DNA of 5,134 nt from CADCWF01 sp903864575 (lineage in GTDB: Bacteria > Chloroflexota > Chloroflexia > Thermomicrobiales > UBA6265), in contig JBEIRG010000305.1 of the NCBI GenBank assembly GCA_040376155.1, forward strand, positions 1-5,134, in the 5' to 3' direction. The notes under the pieces were generated by a model. It did not search any database, had not been told where the DNA came from, and saw only the letters and a program-made list of their open reading frames with translations. The position numbers and the translations under genes are program-made. How positions within the stretch are numbered: the stretch's first letter is position 1; every line of letters starts with the position of its first letter. Positions 1 to 5,134 of the stretch are shown here, in pieces.

Positions 1-327
1 ATCCTCTTCATCATGACCGCCGTCTCGGCATGGCTGCTCTCCACCATCCAGGTGATCACCTTCAGCGGCACCGATGTGCTGCGCGGCGAGCAGCGCGAGT
101 TCTACGCCATCATCGCCGCCGTCATCGGCGGCTGTCTCCTCACCGGCGGCTACGGCAGCGTCGTCGGCGCGGCCTTCGGCGCCCTCATCTACGGCATGAT
201 CCAGCAGGGCGTCGTCTACGCCCGTATCGACGCCAACTGGGTTCAGTTCTTCCTCGGGTCGATGTTGCTGATCGCCGTCCTCGTCAACCGCGCCATCCGC
301 GCCCGCGCGATGGGAGGCCGCAAGTGA
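1..327 (+). CDS. Sugar ABC transporter permease, C-terminal part (RbsC/FrcC-like; 5' end outside the window)
   Basis: This is the last 108 residues of an inner-membrane permease of the ribose/fructose/inositol importer class (BPD_transp_2 family). The frame is open from base 1 and ends at TGA 325-327. A methionine at base 13 is internal, not a start, because family members are usually over 300 residues long. Visible features are a hydrophobic segment at the left edge, then the family-typical stretch REFYAIIAAVIGG followed by a Gly-rich GGYGSVVGAAFGALIYG segment. A last hydrophobic helix (FFLGSMLLIAVLVN) precedes a basic cytoplasmic tail (RAIRARAMGGRK). The protein would form the membrane channel with the ATPase encoded immediately downstream, whose start overlaps this stop codon. 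The substrate cannot be read from this fragment; the downstream IolE-like gene makes an inositol-type polyol or related sugar plausible. Family assignment is firm, substrate is inference. Confidence 0.9.
   Translation: MLFIMTAVSAWLLSTIQVITFSGTDVLRGEQREFYAIIAAVIGGCLLTGGYGSVVGAAFGALIYGMIQQGVVYARIDANWVQFFLGSMLLIAVLVNRAIRARAMGGRK
312..317 (+). promoter_or_regulatory. Ribosome binding site deciding the GTG start of the ATPase gene
   Basis: GGGAGG lies 6 bases before GTG at 324, an ideal Shine-Dalgarno position, and sits inside the end of the permease gene. It supports GTG 324 as the start, since the next in-frame ATG (codon 43) would remove the first strand of the ATPase domain. Confidence 0.8.
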
Positions 328-1214
328 CCGTCACCGTCATCTCCGAAGCGCCGATCCCTCGCGGCCGCGAGGGACAGACCCCGCTGCTCGAAGTCCGCCA
401 CGTCTCCAAGCACTTCGGCAGCGTCATCGCCCTGCAGGACATCTCCATGTCCGTCTATCCCGGCGAGGTCATGTGCCTCCTCGGCGACAACGGCGCGGGC
501 AAATCCACCCTGATCAAGATCCTCTCCGGGGTCCACAAGCCAAGCGAGGGAGAGTTCCTCGTCGAAGGCAAACCGGTCGACTTCGACAGCCCCCGCGACG
601 CCCTCGACGCCGGCATCGCCACGGTCTACCAGGACCTGGCAATGGTCCCCCTGATGTCGGTCGCCCGGAACTTCTTCCTCGGCAGCGAACCGACCATCGG
701 CTGGGGCCCCTTCCAGCGATTCGATCTCAAGACCGCCGACCGGGTGACCCGCGAGGAACTCGCGAAGATGGGCATCCGGCTGCGCGACACCGAGCAACCC
801 GTCGGCACGCTCTCCGGCGGCGAGCGGCAGTGCGTCGCCATCGCCCGCGCCGTCTATTTCGGCGCAAAAGTGCTGATCCTCGACGAACCGACCGCCGCCC
901 TCGGCGTGAAGGAGGCGGGCGTCGTGCTGCGCTACATCGCGCAGGCGCGCGCGCGCGGGCTCGGCGTGATTTTCATCACCCACAACGTCCACCACGCCTA
1001 CCCGATCGGCGACCGGTTCACCCTGCTCAACCGCGGCCGCTCCTACGGCACCTTCGCCAAGACCGATGTCAGCCGCGAGGAGGTCGTCACCATGATGGCT
1101 GGTGGCGAGGAACTCGAGGAACTCGGCCACGAACTCGAGGAGTTCGCCCGAAGCGACACCGCCGCCGCCGCCCGCCTCGAGCAGGCCGTCGGGGAGCAGT
1201 TGCTGAACGGGTAA
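324..1214 (+). CDS. Sugar ABC transporter ATP-binding protein, single-domain FrcA-like
   Basis: This 296-residue cytoplasmic ATPase powers the sugar importer. All core motifs are present in order: Walker A GDNGAGKST (54-62), Q-loop Gln103 in VYQDL, signature LSGGE (163-167), Walker B VLILDEP (183-189) and H-loop His220 in FITHN. It has one nucleotide-binding domain, unlike RbsA/XylG/MglA proteins, which carry two in about 500 residues. It therefore belongs with the single-domain FrcA-type ATPases of fructose/inositol-like importers and presumably works as a homodimer. The start is GTG 324, overlapping the permease stop as GTGA, which implies translational coupling. After the ATPase core there is an acidic, helix-prone tail (EELEELGHELEEF, 262-274) and an Ala-rich end, somewhat longer than the core needs. 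Transport function is firm; sugar identity is inferred from context only. Confidence 0.93.
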   Translation: MTVTVISEAPIPRGREGQTPLLEVRHVSKHFGSVIALQDISMSVYPGEVMCLLGDNGAGKSTLIKILSGVHKPSEGEFLVEGKPVDFDSPRDALDAGIATVYQDLAMVPLMSVARNFFLGSEPTIGWGPFQRFDLKTADRVTREELAKMGIRLRDTEQPVGTLSGGERQCVAIARAVYFGAKVLILDEPTAALGVKEAGVVLRYIAQARARGLGVIFITHNVHHAYPIGDRFTLLNRGRSYGTFAKTDVSREEVVTMMAGGEELEELGHELEEFARSDTAAAARLEQAVGEQLLNG

Positions 1215-1263
1215 CCGACCGGGGGGGACGGGCCAGTGCTGGTCTTCGGGAACGCCACCGACT

Positions 1264-1267
1264 GAGG
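1264..1267 (+). promoter_or_regulatory. Ribosome binding site for the TIM-barrel gene
   Basis: GAGG lies 6 bases before ATG 1274 within the 59-bp gap after the ATPase gene. The gap also holds a run of seven G (1222-1228). No clear promoter is visible in it, so the gene is probably co-transcribed with the transporter. Confidence 0.6.
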
Positions 1268-1273
1268 TTCGAC

Positions 1274-2197
1274 ATGCGTATCGCCAACGCGCCTGTTTCC
1301 TGGGGCATCATCGAATTCGAAGGCATGGAAGCCCGGCCAGTCACATACGGCCAGGTGCTCGACGAGATGGCGAGCGCAGGGTACGAGGGAACCGAACTCG
1401 GCGATTGGGGCTTCCTGCCCGACGATCCCGCGCTGCTGGCGGAGGAACTGGCCGCCCGCAACCTCGCCATGCTCGCCGCGTATGTGCCGGTGCGTCTCGC
1501 CGATCCGGCCGCCCTCGCGCCGGGCATCCAGTCGGTCATCCACATTGCGCGCCTGCTCGCGGCCGTGGCGACCGAGGCCAGCAGGCCGGGGCCTTTCATC
1601 GTTCTCGCCGACGAAAACGGGAGCGACCCGGTTCGCACGCTCAACGCCGGCCGTGTCCAACCGGCGATGTCGCTCGACGCCGACATCCGCGCCCGGTTCG
1701 CCGCCGCCGCCGAGGAGATCGCCCGCCGCCTGTTCGATGCCACCGGCGTGCGCCTCGTTTTTCACCACCACTCGGCGGGCCATGTCGAAACACCCGAGGA
1801 AATCGACCGCTTTCTCGACGCCACCGACCCCGAGTTGATCGGCATCGTCTTCGACACCGGTCACTACACCTACGGCGCCGGCGGAACCGGCCGACCCGCG
1901 CACGAGGCCGTGACCCGCTACGGCGACCGCATCCGGCACGTCCATTTCAAGGACTGCTCGGACGAGATCGCAGCCCGGACACGCCGCGAGCACCTCGACT
2001 ACTTCACCGCCCTCCACCACGGCCTGTTCTGCGAGCTCGGACGCGGCGCCGTCGATTTTCCGGCGGTGGTGGATGCGCTCGGCAAGGCCGGATACGACGG
2101 TTGGGCCGTCGTCGAGCAGGATGTCCTTCCCGGCATGGGAACCCCGCTTGAAAGCGCCCTCCGCAACCGGGCCTACCTGCGCTCCATCGGCCTCTGA
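1274..2197 (+). CDS. Sugar phosphate isomerase/epimerase family TIM-barrel protein, IolE-like (putative inosose dehydratase)
   Basis: This 307-residue cytoplasmic enzyme belongs to the xylose-isomerase-like TIM-barrel superfamily. It opens with NAPVSWGIIEFEG (5-17), the first barrel strand typical of IolE/IolI-like proteins. Likely metal and active-site elements are FHHH (163-166) followed by VETPEEID, DTGHYTYG (194-201), HVHFKD (222-227) and a C-terminal VVEQD with Glu281. The pattern HHH / DTGH / HVHFKD / VVE-QD matches the general layout of IolE, which dehydrates 2-keto-myo-inositol in inositol catabolism using a divalent metal. The length fits the family (about 300). ATG 1274 is chosen because a good ribosome site precedes it and the conserved barrel strand begins at residue 5. 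Its position directly behind a sugar-importer ATPase suggests it acts on the imported compound. Exact reaction is uncertain: a related sugar epimerase/isomerase is equally possible within this family. Confidence 0.87.
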   Translation: MRIANAPVSWGIIEFEGMEARPVTYGQVLDEMASAGYEGTELGDWGFLPDDPALLAEELAARNLAMLAAYVPVRLADPAALAPGIQSVIHIARLLAAVATEASRPGPFIVLADENGSDPVRTLNAGRVQPAMSLDADIRARFAAAAEEIARRLFDATGVRLVFHHHSAGHVETPEEIDRFLDATDPELIGIVFDTGHYTYGAGGTGRPAHEAVTRYGDRIRHVHFKDCSDEIAARTRREHLDYFTALHHGLFCELGRGAVDFPAVVDALGKAGYDGWAVVEQDVLPGMGTPLESALRNRAYLRSIGL

Positions 2198-2210
2198 ACG
2201 AAACCTCCGA

Positions 2211-2226
2211 GGGAGCGCTGGCTCCC
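2211..2226 (+). terminator. Hairpin after the dehydratase-like gene, possible terminator
   Basis: GGGAGC (2211-2216) and GCTCCC (2221-2226) form a perfect 6-bp stem with a GCTG loop, starting 14 bases after the TGA. No T tract follows (CCTTCCAGG), so it is not a classical intrinsic terminator. It may be an mRNA 3'-end stabiliser or a weak terminator marking the end of the uptake operon. Confidence 0.35.
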
Positions 2227-2271
2227 CTTCCAGGTGATGGTCCGCCGGCCACCACGCGCGGGGCAGCGCAT

Positions 2272-2289
2272 GAGGGATACACTACCGGT
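2272..2289 (+). promoter_or_regulatory. Candidate start signals for the 690-aa gene (GAGGG and a TACACT -10-like box)
   Basis: GAGGG (2272-2276) lies 13 bases before ATG 2290, rather far for a ribosome site. TACACT (2278-2283) matches the TATAAT consensus at four of six positions and ends 6 bases before the ATG. If used, it would give an almost leaderless transcript. No convincing -35 box is visible. Both readings are weak and exclude each other to a degree. Confidence 0.25.
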
Positions 2290-4362
2290 ATGAATTCGCC
2301 TGACATTCGCGCCACCTCCAATCCAGATCATGGCCCTGCCGCCAGCGATTCCACCCATTCGGATCCATGGTCCGCGGTCGCGGCTGCCCGGTTTCCAGCC
2401 GAGTTTGATCCGGAGATCTATCGGGCGCTGAACTCCACCGCTGCCCGGCTTGACGATGATGCCGCCCGCGCCCACTACCGCCTGACCGGCCGGCCCGGCG
2501 GCTTTCGGGCCAACGCCATTGCCAACCGGGATGACCTCCTGAGGCTGGTTGCCGACGCGCCCGCCCTGATCGAGTTCGGCCACCCGGATCAGCGCCTCTT
2601 GCCCGGCAACGACGCAGTGACCCTCCTGCCGCCCGACGCGCCCCCTGATTCATATGGTTCAGGGTTCGATGCGGTCCTCGGCAATCACCAGATTCAGAAC
2701 GTTCCCAACCTCGTCGGCCACCTCCAGCAGGTCGCGAGCACCCTCAACCCGGGTGGGTTCTACCTGCTCATGGTGCCGGACAAACGCTACTGCCTCGATC
2801 ATTTCCAGCCAGCCACCACCATCGGCGCGATCCTCGACGCCGCTCGCCGGAACGACACCGTTTCGAGTTGGCGGGCGCAAGTCGACAGCCTCACCCTCAG
2901 CACCCACAACGATTCCGTCCGCCACTGGCTCGGCGATCACGGATCGATCCGCGAACTCTCGCCTGCCGGCATCGCCCAGTCGCTCCAACTGACCGAAGAG
3001 CCGGAAGCCGGATCGTCCAACCGGGTCTACCGCACCTGGTTCTTCACGCCCACAGCGTTCCGTTCCATTCTCTGGTTGCTGCGGGATCTCGGACTGGTCG
3101 ATCTCGAACCGTTTCGCGTCTACCCCACCTTGCGCGACCGCTCCGAGTTCTTGACGGTGCTCCGGAGGCCAGCGGCAGGCGTGGAAGCCGATCCCGCCGG
3201 TCGCGAGCAATACGGCGACGAGGATGACCTCACCCTGCCGTTCGACGCCTGGTCTCCATTGCGCATTCCCGCCGTCGTCACACGGCGCTACCCGTCGACC
3301 GGCCTCGTCCTGAACGGGGAGTCGAATGCCGAGCGCGACAGCCGGTTCCGCAAGGCGGTGCAGGATGCCGCCAACGCGGCGCACGTCAACCAGCATGCGC
3401 GCGAAAGCGCCGCCATCCACGCATTCGAGGCGCCGAACGGCGCTGCCCCGCCGCCGCTGACGCGCCCTGTGCCCGGCATGAAACGCGTACTGGTCAGTTT
3501 CTGCCATCGCGGCCCCGCCGGTATCCTGCTCGGCATCGTCACCCCGGCGCCGGTGCTCTATTTTCAGCCGCTTGCCCTGCCTGACGAAGTCCTGCACCTC
3601 CACGACAAGGCGCACGGCCTCACCCGTGACGAGCGTTTCATCTACGTCGCTCTCTCCGGAGGCCAGGGTCAATCGCTGCTGGTGCTCGCGCGGGAAGATC
3701 TTTCGTTTCAGGGGCTTCACCAGCTGCGCCGCGCCTCCGATGCACACTCGATTTTCGTCCGCAACGGACTCCTCTACGTGGTCTCGACCGGCACCGACGA
3801 GGTGCTCGTCTACCCGCTCGAGGGGGGCGTACCCGGTGAACCCGCCTGCTACTGGTCGCCCCGCGACAACGCGCGCGTCGATCTGCGCCACTACAACGCG
3901 ATCTGGCCCGAGGGCGACGGCTTCCTCATCGCCGCGATGGATCGCCGCGGACTCTTTCCCGCCTTTGCAACACGGATGAACGCTGATGGCGTCATCCAGG
4001 AGATTCCGTCCGGCAGGATTCTCGCGGAAGGGCTGTGGTTTCCTCATTCCGTGATGCGGATCGGCGGCGATCTTGCCTATGCGCAGTCAGGTTGCTCCTC
4101 GCTCAATATCCACGGGCGCGGGGCGATTCGCAACCTTCCAGGGTGGTCGCGTGGTCTCTGCCGCATCGACGATCTGTTGCTGGTCGGCACCAGCGAGAAT
4201 CCTGGGGGCGGAATCAGCAGCACCTTCACCCAGTACATCCGCTGCACGGTTACGGTCTGCAACTACACCACCATGTCGCTCATCAACTCTGTCGATCTCT
4301 CGTACTGGGGCAAAGGCATCTACGATCTGCTCCCCCTCGATACGCCGCATACCGGAGATTGA
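2290..4362 (+). CDS. Methyltransferase-like / beta-propeller-like (DUF4915-type) fusion protein, function unknown
   Basis: This 690-residue protein has no signal peptide or membrane segment. Four parts are visible. Residues 35-76 form a short domain with FDPEIYRALN, HYRLTG and ANAIANR, of a type found next to glycosyltransferases and methyltransferases. Residues 92-293 resemble a class-I SAM methyltransferase (FDAVLGN at motif IV, LNPGGFYLLMVPDKRYC, THNDSVRHWLGDHG, then FTPTAFRSILWLLRDLGL). Residues 294-398 are a polar, Pro/Ala-rich linker. Residues 399-685 look like a beta-propeller of the DUF4915/TIGR03032 type, with HGLTRDERFIYVALSGG, DAHSI, LYVVSTGTDEV, DLRHYNAIWP, FPHS and GWSRGL. The glycine loop reads LIEFGHPDQR instead of an EIGxG-like motif, and the usual I-E-H after motif IV reads IQN, so catalysis is doubtful. 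ATG 2290 is the first in-frame start near the domain. The next gene is a paralog of the first half. Role in glycan biosynthesis is a guess. Confidence 0.85.
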   Translation: MNSPDIRATSNPDHGPAASDSTHSDPWSAVAAARFPAEFDPEIYRALNSTAARLDDDAARAHYRLTGRPGGFRANAIANRDDLLRLVADAPALIEFGHPDQRLLPGNDAVTLLPPDAPPDSYGSGFDAVLGNHQIQNVPNLVGHLQQVASTLNPGGFYLLMVPDKRYCLDHFQPATTIGAILDAARRNDTVSSWRAQVDSLTLSTHNDSVRHWLGDHGSIRELSPAGIAQSLQLTEEPEAGSSNRVYRTWFFTPTAFRSILWLLRDLGLVDLEPFRVYPTLRDRSEFLTVLRRPAAGVEADPAGREQYGDEDDLTLPFDAWSPLRIPAVVTRRYPSTGLVLNGESNAERDSRFRKAVQDAANAAHVNQHARESAAIHAFEAPNGAAPPPLTRPVPGMKRVLVSFCHRGPAGILLGIVTPAPVLYFQPLALPDEVLHLHDKAHGLTRDERFIYVALSGGQGQSLLVLAREDLSFQGLHQLRRASDAHSIFVRNGLLYVVSTGTDEVLVYPLEGGVPGEPACYWSPRDNARVDLRHYNAIWPEGDGFLIAAMDRRGLFPAFATRMNADGVIQEIPSGRILAEGLWFPHSVMRIGGDLAYAQSGCSSLNIHGRGAIRNLPGWSRGLCRIDDLLLVGTSENPGGGISSTFTQYIRCTVTVCNYTTMSLINSVDLSYWGKGIYDLLPLDTPHTGD
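2392..3078 (+). repeat. First copy of a tandem paralogous coding unit (second copy 4403-5134)
   Basis: The N-terminal domain plus methyltransferase-like domain here (residues 35-263) aligns along its length with residues 13-256 of the gene starting at 4367. The block around PDKR matches at 17 of 31 residues and the block around THNDS at 13 of 17. At DNA level a 13-base run, CCGGACAAACGCT, is shared (2776-2788 and 4826-4838). The copies have diverged too far to be a recent duplication. Confidence 0.85.
4354..4357 (+). promoter_or_regulatory. Ribosome binding site for the second paralog
   Basis: GGAG lies 9 bases before ATG 4367, inside the last codons of the upstream gene. Together with the 4-bp gap between genes it supports co-translation and the choice of ATG 4367 over the ATG at 4385. 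Confidence 0.6.
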
Positions 4363-4366
4363 GCCC

Positions 4367-5134
4367 ATGTCCGTGTCCCTGGCCATGCCGCTGGTCGATG
4401 CCTTTCCACCTGAATTCGACCCCCACGCTTACCGCCTCCTCAATTCCGACCTCGGGAACCTCGACGACCCGGGGTTGGCGACGCACTACCTCGAACACGG
4501 CCTGGCCGAGGGTCGTCGCGCGAACGCCCTGGCCTCCCGCGAACAGTTCCGCGACCTCGCCGCCGCCGCCCCTCGCATCCTCGAACTCGGCCTCCCCGGC
4601 GAACGCATCTTCGATCGCGAGGACATCGTCCGCTTCTCCCGCTCCCTCCCCGCCGACGCGCGAGACGCCCACTACGCCGCCCCCAACGGCGATCTCTCCA
4701 CGATTGGCGCCCGCTTCGATGTCGTCGCCAGCAGCCACCTCATCGTCCGTGAACCCGACCTCGTCCGCCACCTCGATCAGGTCGCCGCTCTCCTCCACCC
4801 CGGCGGCATCTACCTCCTCTTCATCCCGGACAAACGCTTCTGCCTCAATCACTTCGTCCCCGAATCCAGCATCGCCGACGTCGTCGCCGCCGCCCTCGAT
4901 CGCGCGACCATCCATTCCGCGCGCACCCTCATCCGCCAGCAGTGCCTCACCACCCACAATGACTCGCTGCGTCACTGGGCGGGAGACCACGGGCGCCCGC
5001 TCCACCTCGACGCGGGCAGCGTCGAGTCCGCCCTCGATCTGTTGGCGGCATCCCTCGATCAGCAGGCCTTCGTCGACCGCAACGCCTGGCAGTTCACCCC
5101 GGATTCCTTCCGCGTCACCATCGCCCTGCTCCAC
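4367..5134 (+). CDS. Methyltransferase-like protein, paralog of the upstream gene (3' end outside the window)
   Basis: The frame is open from ATG 4367 to the window edge, giving 256 residues with no stop. It begins 4 bases after the previous gene's TGA, so the two are almost certainly one operon. Residues 13-54 repeat the short N-terminal domain (FPPEFDPHAYRLLN, HYLEHGLAEGRRANAL). Residues 70-256 form the methyltransferase-like domain: ILELGLPGER at the SAM loop, FDVVASSHLI at motif IV, LLHPGGIYLLFIPDKRFC (142-159) and THNDSLRHWAGDHG (196-209). The I-E-H expected after motif IV reads IVR, and VRFSR stands where homologs, as I recall them, have an acidic residue for SAM ribose binding. Compared with the upstream paralog, the stretch between the SAM loop and motif IV is longer and nearer the usual layout (LPADARDAHYAAPNGDLSTIG). 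Whether it also carries a beta-propeller tail is not visible. Substrate unknown. Confidence 0.85.
   Translation, partial: MSVSLAMPLVDAFPPEFDPHAYRLLNSDLGNLDDPGLATHYLEHGLAEGRRANALASREQFRDLAAAAPRILELGLPGERIFDREDIVRFSRSLPADARDAHYAAPNGDLSTIGARFDVVASSHLIVREPDLVRHLDQVAALLHPGGIYLLFIPDKRFCLNHFVPESSIADVVAAALDRATIHSARTLIRQQCLTTHNDSLRHWAGDHGRPLHLDAGSVESALDLLAASLDQQAFVDRNAWQFTPDSFRVTIALLH

Noticed and set aside
944..959. Alternating CG run (GCGCGCGCGC), possible Z-DNA or repeat
   Set aside because: It encodes the ordinary residues ARARG within the ATPase and is expected from GC-rich codon use.
1222..1233. Seven-G run followed by GGG in the gap before the TIM-barrel gene, possible phase-variable tract or quadruplex
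   Set aside because: It lies outside any coding frame, there are too few spaced G-tracts for a convincing quadruplex, and one short homopolymer is not evidence of phase variation.
1232..1245. GGCCAG/CTGGTC imperfect palindrome as a terminator or operator
   Set aside because: The stem is short with an impossibly small loop unless only three base pairs form, and no T tract follows; too weak to call.
473..1273. Possible long N-terminal extension of the TIM-barrel gene running antiphase through the ATPase gene
   Set aside because: The extension translates to Arg/Pro-rich shadow sequence over the ATPase motifs; the real protein begins at ATG 1274 with a ribosome site before it.
2659..4047. 462-codon open frame on the minus strand inside the 690-aa gene
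   Set aside because: It is fully antisense to a gene with recognisable domains, and its composition is shadow-like with no motif of its own.
4283..5134. Long open frame on the minus strand opposite the second paralog
   Set aside because: The plus strand here encodes a clear homolog of the upstream gene with conserved motifs. The minus-strand translation is Gly/Glu/Val-rich with no recognisable domain, as expected from an antisense shadow of C-ending codons.

Overview
The window is high-GC bacterial DNA with C-ending codons throughout. All convincing genes are on the + strand and tightly packed. The gene content would suit an alphaproteobacterium (for example Acetobacteraceae or a rhizobial relative) or a Chloroflexota/Thermomicrobia-type organism. 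I cannot decide between these from the sequence alone.

Region A (1-2197) is the 3' part of a sugar/polyol uptake and breakdown operon. It holds the C-terminal end of a ribose/fructose/inositol-type ABC permease, then a single-domain sugar-importer ATPase whose GTG start overlaps the permease stop by 4 bp. After a 59-bp gap comes a TIM-barrel sugar isomerase/dehydratase that most resembles IolE-like inosose dehydratases. The periplasmic binding protein and the rest of the permease should lie to the left. Together they would import a cyclic polyol or sugar and start its catabolism.

Region B (2198-2289) is a short intergenic boundary. It has a perfect 6-bp hairpin just after the dehydratase-like gene. 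Ahead of the next gene are a GAGGG motif, a weak -10-like hexamer and a tiny 7-codon reading frame.

Region C (2290-5134) is a different functional module: two adjacent paralogous genes separated by 4 bp. Each begins with a short FDP-x-x-Y...HY...G...AN domain of a type seen beside surface-glycan enzymes, followed by a class-I methyltransferase-like domain. The first gene (690 aa) continues into a C-terminal beta-propeller-like domain resembling the DUF4915/TIGR03032 group. The second runs off the window edge after 256 codons. In both, the SAM-binding loop and the usual I-E-H after motif IV are degenerate, while two other blocks (PDKR-[YF]-C and THNDS-x-RHW-x-GDHG) are strongly kept. This suggests a repurposed or non-catalytic methyltransferase fold, and it is the most interesting content of the window. 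Its role is unknown; surface polysaccharide or glycan decoration is the best contextual guess.

No RNA genes, CRISPR arrays, insertion sequences or attachment sites were seen. No stretch over 300 bases lacks a gene.
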